From NCBI RefSeq assembly GCF_000375585.1, contig NZ_AQWP01000005.1, positions 1 through 64,000 on the forward strand: DNA of 64,000 nt. Direction: 5' to 3'. The notes beneath the pieces are model-generated. The model ran no database searches. It had not been told where the DNA came from and was given only the letters and a program-made list of their open reading frames with translations. Positions 47,188 through 55,731 of the stretch are shown here, in pieces; positions within the stretch are counted from its first letter, which is position 1, and every line of letters begins with the position of its first letter. A program made the translations under genes and the position numbers. Source of the stretch: Sinorhizobium meliloti 4H41. Lineage in GTDB: Bacteria; Pseudomonadota; Alphaproteobacteria; Rhizobiales; Rhizobiaceae.

Positions 47188-48498
47188 GTGAGCACGGGAT
47201 TTTTCGGCGATATCGCCAAGATCAAATACGAGGGACCGGAAAGCACCAATCCGCTCGCCTTCCGCCATTACAATCCGGAGGACGTCGTCCTCGGCAAGCG
47301 GATGGAGGATCATCTGCGCTTCGCCGTCGCCTACTGGCACACCTTCGTCTGGCCGGGCGGCGATCCCTTCGGCGGGCAGACCTTCGAACGCCCCTGGTTC
47401 AAGGATTCGATGGATGCCGCCAAGCTGAAGGCGGATGTCGCCTTCGAATTCTTCCAGCTTCTCGGCGTACCCTACTACTGCTTCCACGACGCGGACGTGC
47501 GCCCGGAGGGGCGGAACTTCGCCGAGAACACGAGCAATCTCAACGAGATCGTCGATTATTTCGCCGGGAAGCAGGAAGAGACCGGCGTCAAGCTGTTGTG
47601 GGGCACGGCGAACCTCTTTTCCAACCGCCGCTTCATGGCCGGGGCTGCGACGAACCCGGACCCGGACGTCTTCGCCTTTGCCGCCGCGACGGTGAAGACC
47701 TGCATCGACGCGACGCAGCGGCTGGGCGGCGAGAACTATGTGCTCTGGGGCGGACGCGAGGGTTATGAGACCCTGCTCAACACCGACCTGAAGCGCGAGC
47801 TCGATCAACTCGGCCGCTTCCTCAATCTGGTCGTCGAATACAAACACAGGATCGGCTTCAAAGGCACGATCCTGATCGAGCCGAAGCCGCAGGAGCCGAC
47901 CAAGCACCAGTACGACTACGACGTCGCAACCGTCTACGGCTTTCTCAAGCGATACGGCCTCGAAAACGAGGTGAAGGTCAACATCGAGCAGGGCCACGCG
48001 ATCCTTGCCGGACATTCCTTCGAGCACGAGCTGGCGCTGGCCAATGCGCTCGGCATCTTCGGTTCGATCGATATGAACCGCAACGACTACCAGTCCGGCT
48101 GGGACACCGACCAGTTCCCGAACAACGTGCCGGAAATGGCGCTCGCCTATTACCACGTGCTTGCGGGCGGCGGCTTCAAGACCGGTGGCACGAACTTCGA
48201 CGCGAAGCTGCGCCGCCAGTCGATCGACCCCGAAGATCTGCTGATCGGCCATATCGGCGGCATGGATTGCTGCGCGCGCGGCCTGAAGGCGGCCGCGAAG
48301 ATGATCGAGGACAAGGCGCTCTCCGCACCGCTCGAAGCGCGCTATGCCGGCTGGAACGTGCCGGAGGCAAAGAAGATGCTCGACGGCGGCTTCTCGCTCG
48401 AGGAGATCGAGGCCTGGGTGCGGAAGGCCGACGTCAACCCGCAGCCGAAATCCGGCAGGCAGGAGCTTCTGGAAAACGTGGTCAATCGCTACGTCTGA
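47188..48498 (+). CDS. xylA: Xylose isomerase
   Basis: XylA converts D-xylose to D-xylulose. The 436-residue class II enzyme shows the catalytic histidine region [31 protein letters not shown] (metal-ligand region), [19 protein letters not shown] (metal-binding E and K), [19 protein letters not shown], and [17 protein letters not shown]. The start codon is GTG at 47188 with GGAG 6 bases upstream. A strong hairpin lies 18 bp after the stop. Confidence 0.96.
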   Translation: MSTGFFGDIAKIKYEGPESTNPLAFRHYNPEDVVLGKRMEDHLRFAVAYWHTFVWPGGDPFGGQTFERPWFKDSMDAAKLKADVAFEFFQLLGVPYYCFHDADVRPEGRNFAENTSNLNEIVDYFAGKQEETGVKLLWGTANLFSNRRFMAGAATNPDPDVFAFAAATVKTCIDATQRLGGENYVLWGGREGYETLLNTDLKRELDQLGRFLNLVVEYKHRIGFKGTILIEPKPQEPTKHQYDYDVATVYGFLKRYGLENEVKVNIEQGHAILAGHSFEHELALANALGIFGSIDMNRNDYQSGWDTDQFPNNVPEMALAYYHVLAGGGFKTGGTNFDAKLRRQSIDPEDLLIGHIGGMDCCARGLKAAAKMIEDKALSAPLEARYAGWNVPEAKKMLDGGFSLEEIEAWVRKADVNPQPKSGRQELLENVVNRYV

Positions 48499-48516
48499 CG
48501 GGCACGGAGATCCTTT

Positions 48517-48553
48517 TTCGCGAGGGGGGCACAAGCCGATTGCCCCTCGCGAA
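48517..48553. terminator. Hairpin after xylA
   Basis: TTCGCGAGGGG (48517-48527) pairs perfectly with CCCCTCGCGAA (48543-48553), an 11-bp stem with a 15-base loop. It separates the xyl genes from the following sugar operon. No U-run follows on the plus strand; the T-run is on the 5' side. It may stabilise the xylA 3' end rather than terminate efficiently. Confidence 0.6.
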
Positions 48554-48573
48554 GAATCTGCTAGCTTCTGGCT

Positions 48574-48589
48574 CCTGCAACGTTGCAGG
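48574..48589. promoter_or_regulatory. Perfect 16-bp palindrome upstream of the TIM-barrel/GH1 gene group
   Basis: CCTGCAAC|GTTGCAGG is a perfect dyad with a central CG and a TGCAACGTTGCA core, the form of LacI/GalR-family operators. It lies 100 bp before the TIM-barrel gene. It differs from the dyad at 44545, so a different LacI-type protein, not encoded here, probably binds it. Confidence 0.65.
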
Positions 48590-48689
48590 TGTATCAGCTT
48601 CTGCGAATTCGCGGGCCGGAAGCACTCGAAGTCAACGGTCGGCCGTAGTGCCGGCACATCGGACACCGCTCTATCTGGGAGGAAGTTGT

Positions 48690-49742
48690 ATGAAGACGAT
48701 CAAAGGACCGGGGCTGTTTCTTGCGCAATTCGCCGGCGATGCCGCACCCTTCAATTCCTGGGATTCGATCACCAAATGGGCAGCCGATTGCGGCTATAAG
48801 GGCGTGCAGGTCCCGAGTTGGGACGGCCGGCTCTTCGACCTGAAGAAGGCTGCCGAATCGAAGACCTATTGCGACGAGGTCGCCGGCAAGGCTCGCGACA
48901 ACGGCGTCGAGATCACCGAGCTTTCGACCCACCTCCAGGGCCAGCTCGTTGCGGCGCATCCCGCCTATGACGAGGCTTTCGACGGTTTCGCCGTTCCGCA
49001 AGTGCGCGGCAATCCCCGCGCGCGCCAGGAGTGGGCGGTCGAGCAGGTGAAGCTGGCGCTGACCGCCTCGAAGAACCTCGGCCTCGATGCGATGGCAAGC
49101 TTTTCCGGCGCACTCGCCTGGCCCTTCGTCTATCCGTGGCCGCAGCGCCCGGCGGGCCTGGTGGAGACCGCCTTCGACGAGCTCGCGCGGCGTTGGAAGC
49201 CGATCCTCGACCATGCGGAGGATTGCGGCGTCGACGTGTGCTACGAGATCCATCCGGGCGAGGACCTGCACGACGGCATCACCTACGAGATGTTCCTGGA
49301 GCGCACCGGCAACCATGCCCGCGCCTGCATGCTCTACGACCCGTCGCACTATGTGCTGCAGTGCCTCGACTATCTCGAGAATATCGACATCTACAAGGAC
49401 CGCATCCGGATGTTCCACGTCAAGGACGCGGAGTTCAACCCGACCGGACGCCAGGGCGTCTATGGCGGCTATCAAAGCTGGGTGAACCGTGCCGGCCGCT
49501 TCCGCTCGCTCGGCGACGGTCAGGTGGATTTCGGGGCCGTCTTCTCGAAGATGGCCGCCAATGATTTTGCCGGCTGGGCCGTCGTCGAGTGGGAATGCTG
49601 CCTGAAACATCCGGAAGACGGCGCGCGTGAAGGCTCCGAGTTCGTGAAGGCGCATATCATCCGCGTCACCGAAAAGGCCTTCGACGATTTCGCCGACAGC
49701 GGCACCGACGAGGCGGCGAACCGGCGGATGCTGGGAATCTAG
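48690..49742 (+). CDS. TIM-barrel sugar isomerase/epimerase family protein
   Basis: This 350-residue protein belongs to the xylose-isomerase-like AP endonuclease 2 fold. The N-terminal FNSWDSITKWAADCGYKGVQ is the first barrel strand-helix. VDVCYEIHPGEDLHDGITYEMF carries likely metal ligands (E, H, D), ACMLYDPSHYVLQ holds the Asp-His pair, and IRMFHVKDAEFNP the later His/Asp. These fit a metal-dependent sugar isomerase or epimerase; the substrate is not evident. GGGAGGAAG lies just before the ATG at 48690; upstream in-frame sequence belongs to the intergenic region. The dehydrogenase at 49927 is its likely partner. Confidence 0.82.
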   Translation: MKTIKGPGLFLAQFAGDAAPFNSWDSITKWAADCGYKGVQVPSWDGRLFDLKKAAESKTYCDEVAGKARDNGVEITELSTHLQGQLVAAHPAYDEAFDGFAVPQVRGNPRARQEWAVEQVKLALTASKNLGLDAMASFSGALAWPFVYPWPQRPAGLVETAFDELARRWKPILDHAEDCGVDVCYEIHPGEDLHDGITYEMFLERTGNHARACMLYDPSHYVLQCLDYLENIDIYKDRIRMFHVKDAEFNPTGRQGVYGGYQSWVNRAGRFRSLGDGQVDFGAVFSKMAANDFAGWAVVEWECCLKHPEDGAREGSEFVKAHIIRVTEKAFDDFADSGTDEAANRRMLGI

Positions 49743-49756
49743 TTCGTGATCTCACT

Positions 49757-49890
49757 GTCTGACCCTCACCCTGACCCTCTCCCCGCAAGCGGGGAGAGGG
49801 GACTTGCCCCGCGGTCCTGACAAAAGGAGGCGTCGCCACGAGTCCTTCTCCCCGCCTGCGGGGAGACGGTCGCGGCAGCGGGATGAGGGG
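49757..49890. repeat. RIME-like rhizobial intergenic repeat between two sugar genes
   Basis: There are two hairpins. CCCTCTCCCCGC/GCGGGGAGAGGG (49775-49800) has a 12-bp stem with a 2-base loop, and TCTCCCCGC/GCGGGGAGA (49847-49866) has a 9-bp stem. They are flanked by GACCCTCACCCTGACC and the trailing GGGATGAGGGG. This composition and order are typical of Rhizobium intergenic mosaic elements. It sits between the TIM-barrel gene and the dehydrogenase gene. Confidence 0.72.
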
Positions 49891-49926
49891 CAGTTCCACG
49901 CCAAACACTTCAGAAGAGGAAACAGA

Positions 49927-51111
49927 ATGGCTATCGAGGGAAGCAGTACGGAAACGCGTCAGAAGCGCATTCGGCTCGGAATGGTGGGCGGGGGCTCGGG
50001 CGCCTTTATCGGCGCGGTGCATCGGATCGCCGCCCGGCTCGACGATCACTACGAGCTTGTCGCCGGCGCGCTCTCGTCGACACCGGAAAAGGCCGAGGCT
50101 TCGGGCCGCGAGCTCGGGCTCGACCCATCGCGCGTCTATTCGGATTTCAAGGAAATGGCGATCCGTGAGGCGAAGCTGAAGAACGGCATCGAGGCGGTGG
50201 CGATCGTCACCCCGAACCATGTTCACTATGCTGCTGCCAAGGAATTCCTGAAGCGCGGCATCCATGTCATCTGCGACAAGCCGCTGACGTCGACGCTCGC
50301 CGATGCGAAGAAGCTCAAGAAGGCGGCCGACGAAAGCGATGCGCTCTTCGTGCTGACGCACAACTATACCGGCTATCCGATGGTGCGCCAGGCGCGCGAA
50401 ATGGTCGAAAATGGCGACATCGGCGCCGTCCGCCTCGTGCAGATGGAATATCCGCAGGACTGGCTGACCGAGAATATCGAGCAGTCCGGCCAGAAGCAGG
50501 CCGCCTGGCGCACCGATCCGGCGCGCTCCGGCGCCGGCGGCTCGACCGGCGACATCGGCACGCATGCCTATAATCTCGGATGCTTCGTTTCCGGCCTCGA
50601 ACTCGAGGAGCTCTCCGCCGATCTCGACAGCTTCGTTGGCGGGCGGCAGCTCGACGACAACGCGCATGTGCTGATGCGCTTCAGGGAAAAGGACGGAACG
50701 CGCGCCAAGGGGATGCTGTGGTGCAGCCAGGTGGCGCCCGGCCACGAGAACGGCCTGATGGTGCGCGTCTACGGTACCAAGGGCGGTCTCGAATGGACGC
50801 AGAAGGATCCGAATTACCTCTGGTACACGCCCTTCGGCGAGCCGAAGCGTCTGTTGACGCGCGCAGGCGCCGGCGCTTCGCCGGCGGCGGCACGCGTATC
50901 GCGCATTCCGTCCGGCCACCCCGAGGGCTATCTCGAAGGCTTCGCCAATATCTATACGGAAGCGGCACGGGCGATCTATGCCAAGCGCAACGGCGGGAAG
51001 GCGGATACTTCCGTCATCTATCCGACGATAGACGATGGCATGAAGGGCATGACCTTCGTCGATGCCTGCGTGCGTTCCTCGGAGCGCAACGGCGCCTGGA
51101 TCAAGGTCTGA
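49927..51111 (+). CDS. Gfo/Idh/MocA-family sugar oxidoreductase
   Basis: This 394-residue NAD(P)-dependent dehydrogenase probably acts on a sugar or glycoside. The N-terminal Rossmann fold has IRLGMVGGGSGAFIGAVHR (GxGxxG-like), then AIVTPNHVHYAAAKEFLKRG and HVICDKPLTSTLADAKKL (the family EKP-equivalent, here DKP). The C-terminal domain carries the catalytic His-region GSTGDIGTHAYNLGCFVSG. The ATG at 49927 has GAGGAAACAGA upstream; the in-frame extension to 49804 runs into the repeat. It ends 54 bp before a good terminator. Alongside the TIM-barrel protein it resembles pairs that act through 3-keto sugars. Confidence 0.86.
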   Translation: MAIEGSSTETRQKRIRLGMVGGGSGAFIGAVHRIAARLDDHYELVAGALSSTPEKAEASGRELGLDPSRVYSDFKEMAIREAKLKNGIEAVAIVTPNHVHYAAAKEFLKRGIHVICDKPLTSTLADAKKLKKAADESDALFVLTHNYTGYPMVRQAREMVENGDIGAVRLVQMEYPQDWLTENIEQSGQKQAAWRTDPARSGAGGSTGDIGTHAYNLGCFVSGLELEELSADLDSFVGGRQLDDNAHVLMRFREKDGTRAKGMLWCSQVAPGHENGLMVRVYGTKGGLEWTQKDPNYLWYTPFGEPKRLLTRAGAGASPAAARVSRIPSGHPEGYLEGFANIYTEAARAIYAKRNGGKADTSVIYPTIDDGMKGMTFVDACVRSSERNGAWIKV

Positions 51112-51165
51112 ACCATGTAAGCCGGAGCATTTCCGCGACTCGGTGAAAAATGGAAATGTTCAGGG

Positions 51166-51191
51166 AAGGGCGGGGATACCTCGCCCTTTTT
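51166..51191 (+). terminator. Rho-independent terminator after the Gfo/Idh gene
   Basis: AAGGGCG (51166-51172) pairs with CGCCCTT (51182-51188) around a 9-base loop and is followed by TTTT. It has the classical form of an intrinsic terminator, 54 bp after the stop. It implies that the downstream beta-glucosidase gene has its own promoter; a TTGACA at 51194 is a possible -35, but no matching -10 is clear. Confidence 0.75.
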
Positions 51192-51321
51192 CATTGACAT
51201 TTGCCACCGCGGCCTTAGGCCACATCCACAGACGAGGGCGAGACTACCATGGCCCGCCTTACCATTGACCCGAACGCAGCCATGCCTTCGGTCCGGCTGC
51301 GCAGACGATGAGGCTCAAACG

Positions 51322-52695
51322 ATGATCGAAGCCAAGAAACTGGCAGAGCGTTTTCCCGGCGACTTTGTCTTCGGCGTTGCGACCGCATCCTTCCAGATCG
51401 AGGGAGCCAGCAAGGCGGACGGGCGCAAAGCCTCCATCTGGGACGCCTTCTCCAATATGCCGGGGCGCGTTTACGGGCGCCACAACGGGGACGTCGCCTG
51501 CGACCATTACAACCGGCTGGAGCAGGATCTGGACCTCATCAGCGGCCTCGGCGTCGAGGCCTACCGCTTCTCGATCGCCTGGCCGCGGATCGTACCGGAG
51601 GGCACGGGGCCGATCAACGAGAAGGGGCTCGACTTTTACGACCGCCTCGTCGACGGCCTGAAAGCGCGTGGCATCAAGGCGTTTGCAACCCTCTATCACT
51701 GGGACCTGCCGCTGGCGCTGATGGGCGACGGTGGCTGGACGGCGCGCACGACCGCCTATGCCTATCAGCGTTACGCCAAGACCGTGATTGCGCGTCTCGG
51801 CGATCGTCTCGATGCGGTCGCGACCTTCAACGAACCGTGGTGTTCCGTCTGGCTCGGCCATCTCTACGGTGTCCATGCACCGGGCGAGCGCAACATGGAT
51901 GCAGGACTTGCCGCACTGCATTTCACCAATCTCGCCCATGGTTTGGGGGTTGCGGCGATCCGCTCGGAACGGCCGGAGCTGCCGGTCGGCATCGTCATCA
52001 ATGCCCATTCGGTCTATCCCGGCAGCGACAGCGCCGAGGACAAGGCCGCTGCAGAGCGCGCCTTCGATTTCCACAACGGCGTCTTCTTCGATCCGATCTT
52101 CAAGGGCGAGTATCCGGAGGGTTTCCTCTCCGCGCTCGGCAAGCGCATGCCGGCGATCGAGGACGGCGACATGGCAACGATCGCCCAGCCGCTCGATTGG
52201 TGGGGGCTCAACTATTATACGCCGATGCGCGTTTCGGCAGACTCCGCGAAAGGCGCCGAATATCCGGCGACCGTCAATGCCAAACCGGTCAGCGACGTGA
52301 AGACCGATATTGGCTGGGAAGTCTATGCGCCGGCTTTGGGCAGCCTGGTGGAGACGCTCAATGCGCGCTACAGGCTCCCCGATTGCTACATCACCGAAAA
52401 TGGCGCCTGCTACAATATGGGCGTCGAGAACGGCACCGTCGACGATCAGCCTCGGCTCGACTACATCTCGGACCACCTCGCCGTCACCGCCGATCTCATT
52501 GCCAAGGGTTATCCGATGCGGGGCTATTTCGCCTGGAGCCTGATGGATAACTTCGAATGGGCGGAGGGCTACCGGATGCGCTTCGGCATCGTTCACGTCG
52601 ATTACGAGACACAGGTCCGCACGATCAAGAAAAGCGGTCGCTGGTATAAGGATCTGGCGGAACGGTTTCCGAGGGGCAACCACAAGCCGGGATGA
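51322..52695 (+). CDS. Beta-glucosidase, glycoside hydrolase family 1
   Basis: This retaining glycosidase hydrolyses beta-glucosides such as cellobiose or plant aryl-glucosides. There are 457 residues from the ATG at 51322, with GAGG 8 bases upstream; an ATG at 51265 would add a 19-residue non-conserved stretch. GH1 motifs: FVFGVATASFQIEGA, RFSIAWPRI, the acid/base glutamate in ATFNEPWCSVWLG, NYYTPMRV, the nucleophile in CYITENGACY, and YFAWSLMDNFEWAEGY. No signal peptide is seen, so it is cytoplasmic and needs an importer encoded elsewhere. It is separated from the dehydrogenase by a terminator. Confidence 0.93.
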   Translation: MIEAKKLAERFPGDFVFGVATASFQIEGASKADGRKASIWDAFSNMPGRVYGRHNGDVACDHYNRLEQDLDLISGLGVEAYRFSIAWPRIVPEGTGPINEKGLDFYDRLVDGLKARGIKAFATLYHWDLPLALMGDGGWTARTTAYAYQRYAKTVIARLGDRLDAVATFNEPWCSVWLGHLYGVHAPGERNMDAGLAALHFTNLAHGLGVAAIRSERPELPVGIVINAHSVYPGSDSAEDKAAAERAFDFHNGVFFDPIFKGEYPEGFLSALGKRMPAIEDGDMATIAQPLDWWGLNYYTPMRVSADSAKGAEYPATVNAKPVSDVKTDIGWEVYAPALGSLVETLNARYRLPDCYITENGACYNMGVENGTVDDQPRLDYISDHLAVTADLIAKGYPMRGYFAWSLMDNFEWAEGYRMRFGIVHVDYETQVRTIKKSGRWYKDLAERFPRGNHKPG

Positions 52696-53031
52696 TGCCG
52701 GAGCGGGCGGACGGCGGTTCTGCACAAAAAGAGTAGACTTTTGCGTCGCACTTTGGGGCTCCGGAAAAACGTACCTGTAAAAGGGCGCGCTCGCGCGCCA
52801 TAAGATCCACATGCTCCTCGGCGTGGCAGTCATGCCGAGGAGGCGTTGAACTGACCGGTTGGCCGATGATAGAGAGTTGCTCCACGTTTCGAATGCCTTG
52901 CCGAATGTTTGTCTGACGAGGCGACATTTTTTCCGTGCCGGCCCTATTTAGCAGGGACCGGAGTTTCGAACATCCGAGAGCATCATGTATCCTCCCATCG
53001 TTTTGATCCCTCCTGCGGGGGCGACCGGACA
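52696..53031 (+). other. Long, structured leader region upstream of metN
   Basis: This 336-bp non-coding stretch has several hairpins. GGCGCG/CGCGCC around CTCG lies near 52783-52798. CTCCTCGGC (52814-52822) pairs with GCCGAGGAG (52834-52842) in a 9-bp stem, with an inner GGCA/TGCC alternative. A CCGGCCCT/AGGGACCGG imperfect stem lies near 52939-52962. Part of it may terminate the upstream GH1 gene; the remainder could be a regulatory leader for methionine transport. I compared it by eye with the SAM-II pattern and found no convincing match. Confidence 0.4.
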
Positions 53032-54108
53032 ATGACACTCCCTCGATCCGAGATATCGGCCGGTGATGCGGTCGTCTTCGATGCCGTGTCCAAGCGCTTT
53101 GCCGCCTCCGGCGGAAATACGGCCTTCACTGCGCTCGACAATGTCAGCCTGACGGTCGCTCGCGGCTCGATCACCGGTATCATCGGCCGTTCCGGCGCCG
53201 GCAAATCGACGTTGATCCGGCTGGTGAACGGCCTCGAAAAGCCTTCGAGCGGCAAGGTGTTCGTCGATGGCGTCGATGTGGGTGCGCTGGACGAGGCGGG
53301 CCTGCGCGATCTCCGCCGCTCCGTCGGCATGATCTTCCAGCATTTCAACCTGCTTTCCTCGCGCACCGTCTTCGGCAATGTCGCGCTGCCGCTCGAAATC
53401 GCCGGCATGGATCGGCGCGCGATCGAGCAGCGTGTGCGCCCGCTTCTCGAACTCGTCGGTCTTGCCGACAAGCACGGGCGCTATCCGGCGGAACTGTCGG
53501 GCGGCCAGAAGCAGCGCATCGGCATCGCCCGGGCGCTTGCGACCGAACCCAAGCTGTTGCTTTCGGACGAGGCGACCTCGGCGCTGGACCCGGAAACGAC
53601 GCAGTCGATCCTGGAATTGCTCAGACGGATCAATGCGGAGCTGGGCCTTACCGTTCTGCTCATCACCCACGAGATGGAGGTCGTGAAAGCGATTACCTCC
53701 GACGTGGCAGTGATCGACAAGGGCGAGATCGTCGAGCGAGGGCACACTTTCGATGTCTTCACGCATTCCAGGCACGAGACGACGCGGGCGCTGCTTTCCG
53801 GTCTGGCGGGTTCGAAACTGCCGGAAGCCGTTGCCAGAGGCCTGAAGCCGGCGGCGGCAAGCGGCGATCGCGTCGTGGTGCGCCTCACCTTTTTCGGGGC
53901 AGCGGCGGAGCGCCCGCTGATCTCGCAGCTCATCCAGTCGGTCGGTGCAGAGGTCAACATCATCGCCGGCACGATCGACGAGATCGGCGGCAAGCCCTAT
54001 GGCTCGCTCGTCGTCGCCTATGGCGCCGATGCCGAAACCTCGGGCAAGGCGGAGCGCTTCTTCGCCGAAAACGGACTGGTCACGGAGGTGCTCGGCTATG
54101 TCGCCTGA
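53032..54108 (+). CDS. metN: D-/L-methionine ABC transporter ATP-binding protein
   Basis: This is the ATPase of the MetNIQ methionine importer. The 358 residues include Walker [10 protein letters not shown], the Q-loop [14 protein letters not shown], signature [16 protein letters not shown], Walker [14 protein letters not shown] and ITHEMEV. The C-terminal NIL (ACT-like) domain from about residue 275 ([21 protein letters not shown]) is the regulatory methionine-binding domain of MetN. The start is the ATG at 53032 after the long leader; an upstream in-frame ATG at 52909 lies within that leader. metI starts inside its last codons. Confidence 0.93.
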   Translation: MTLPRSEISAGDAVVFDAVSKRFAASGGNTAFTALDNVSLTVARGSITGIIGRSGAGKSTLIRLVNGLEKPSSGKVFVDGVDVGALDEAGLRDLRRSVGMIFQHFNLLSSRTVFGNVALPLEIAGMDRRAIEQRVRPLLELVGLADKHGRYPAELSGGQKQRIGIARALATEPKLLLSDEATSALDPETTQSILELLRRINAELGLTVLLITHEMEVVKAITSDVAVIDKGEIVERGHTFDVFTHSRHETTRALLSGLAGSKLPEAVARGLKPAAASGDRVVVRLTFFGAAAERPLISQLIQSVGAEVNIIAGTIDEIGGKPYGSLVVAYGADAETSGKAERFFAENGLVTEVLGYVA

Positions 54109-54763
54109 TCTTCTGCTTCGCATAGGCAGCGCCACGCTGGACACGATGTACATGGTGGCGATCGCCGGCCTCGTGGGGTCGCTGATCGGGCTGCCGATCG
54201 GCATCTTTCTGGCGACCAGCGGCAAGGGCGAGCTGTTTCCCGCACCCAATCTCAACCGCGCGGTGGGACTTGTGGTGAACGCGACGCGGTCGACGCCCTT
54301 CATCATCCTCGTCGTGGCGATCATTCCGTTGACGCGCCTCATCACCGGTACCTCCATCGGCACCAAAGCGGCGATCGTGCCCTTGACGATTGCGACCATT
54401 CCCTTCGTCGCCCGCCTTGTCGAGGCGGCGATCCGCGACGTCGACAAGGGGCTGATCGAGGCGGCGCGCGCCATGGGCGCCACCCCGATGCAGATCGTCT
54501 TCAAGGTCCTGCTCGCCGAATCGCGGCCGGCGCTGACGCTGGCGCTCACCATGACCATCGTCAGCCTCATCGGCTATTCGGCGATGGTCGGCGCGGTCGG
54601 CGGCGGCGGTCTCGGCGATCTGGGCATCCGCTACGGCTATCAGCGCTTCATGCCCGACGTGATGCTCGTCGTGGTCGTCGTGCTCATCGTACTCGTACAG
54701 CTCGTCCAGAGCGCCGGCGACCGGATGGCGCGGCGCTTCGACAAGCGCAGCCGCAAGACCTGA
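54098..54763 (+). CDS. metI: Methionine ABC transporter permease
   Basis: This is an inner-membrane permease of 221 residues with five hydrophobic helices. The EAA loop [21 protein letters not shown] contacts Met[21 protein letters not shown] and [20 protein letters not shown] are signature stretches of MetI. The ATG at 54098 overlaps the metN 3' end by 11 bp. metQ follows after 36 bp. Confidence 0.94.
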   Translation: MSPDLLLRIGSATLDTMYMVAIAGLVGSLIGLPIGIFLATSGKGELFPAPNLNRAVGLVVNATRSTPFIILVVAIIPLTRLITGTSIGTKAAIVPLTIATIPFVARLVEAAIRDVDKGLIEAARAMGATPMQIVFKVLLAESRPALTLALTMTIVSLIGYSAMVGAVGGGGLGDLGIRYGYQRFMPDVMLVVVVVLIVLVQLVQSAGDRMARRFDKRSRKT

Positions 54764-54799
54764 TCTTTCCAACACACCACCAGCAACAAGGAGACATCC

Positions 54800-55576
54800 A
54801 TGAAAAACCTCATTCTCGCGGCGGCCTTCGCCGCCCTGGCTGCCGGTACGGCGCTTGCAGAGACCATCAAGGTGGGCGTGACCCCGGGCGAGCATGCCGA
54901 GATCATGGAGAAGGTGAAGGAAGTCGCCGCCCCCAAGGGCCTCGACATCGAAATCCTCGAATTCTCCGACTACGTGGTTCCGAACCAGGCGCTCGCCGAC
55001 GGAGACCTCAATGCCAATTCCTTCCAGCACCAGCCCTATCTCGACAACCAGATCGCCGATCGTGGCTTCGACATCGTCAGCGTGGGCCTGACCATCACCA
55101 CGCCGATGGGCGTTTATTCGAACAAGGTGAAGAGCCTCGATGAGCTGGAGGACGGCGCCACGATCGCCATCCCGAACGATCCGACCAATGGCGGCCGCGC
55201 GCTCCTGGTTCTCGCATCGAAGGGCCTCATCAAGGTCAATCCGGATGCCGGGCTGAAGGTCACCCCGGCCGACGTGACGGAAAATCCGAAGAACATCGAG
55301 TTCGCCGAGCTCGATGCGGCCCAGCTGCCGCGCTCGCTGGCCGATGTCGACGCGGCCGTGATCAACACCAATTACGCGCTCGAGGCCGATCTCCACCCGA
55401 AGGAAGACGCCATCGCCATCGAAAGCGAGAAGTCTCCCTACGCCAACGTGATTGCGGTGCGTAGCGCAGACAAGGATGCGCCCTGGGTGAAGACGCTCGT
55501 GGAATCCTACCATGACGACAAGATCAAGGCCTTCATCGTAGAGCACTTCAAAGGTGCGCTTATCCCGAGCTGGTGA
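54800..55576 (+). CDS. metQ: Methionine-binding periplasmic protein
   Basis: This is the substrate-binding component of the methionine importer, in the NlpA family. The 258-residue protein has a signal peptide, MKNLILAAAFAALAAGTALA, cleaved before ETIKVG. No lipobox cysteine is present, so it is soluble in the periplasm rather than a lipoprotein as in E. coli. LEILEFSDYVVPNQALADG, NANSFQHQPYLDN and NTNYALEADLHP are typical MetQ motifs. An AAGGAGACATCC ribosome site precedes the ATG. A rhizobial repeat follows. Confidence 0.93.
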   Translation: MKNLILAAAFAALAAGTALAETIKVGVTPGEHAEIMEKVKEVAAPKGLDIEILEFSDYVVPNQALADGDLNANSFQHQPYLDNQIADRGFDIVSVGLTITTPMGVYSNKVKSLDELEDGATIAIPNDPTNGGRALLVLASKGLIKVNPDAGLKVTPADVTENPKNIEFAELDAAQLPRSLADVDAAVINTNYALEADLHPKEDAIAIESEKSPYANVIAVRSADKDAPWVKTLVESYHDDKIKAFIVEHFKGALIPSW

Positions 55577-55649
55577 AGATCGCACCGGCGGGAAGCGGAT
55601 ACATGCCCCGCGAAAGCCGGTGTTAACGGCAGTCGAGACGCTTGCCACG

Positions 55650-55707
55650 GGTCCCTTCTTCCCACCCTCGGGGAGAAGGTGCCGGCAGCCGGATGAGGGG
55701 CATTCTG
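55650..55707. repeat. RIME-like rhizobial repeat after metQ
   Basis: CCCTTCTTCCC (near 55653) and GGGGAGAAGG (55670-55679) form an imperfect stem followed by TGCCGGCAGCCGGATGAGGGGCA, a shape and tail close to the element at 49757-49890. It lies between metQ and the convergent receiver-cyclase gene and may double as a transcription end for both. Confidence 0.65.
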
Positions 55708-55731
55708 CGAAGACCGCTTACAAGTGCTCGA

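Noticed and set aside
52740-52900. Possible SAM-II riboswitch before metN
   Set aside because: The conserved unpaired segments expected for SAM-II were not found at the right places; kept only as a structured leader.
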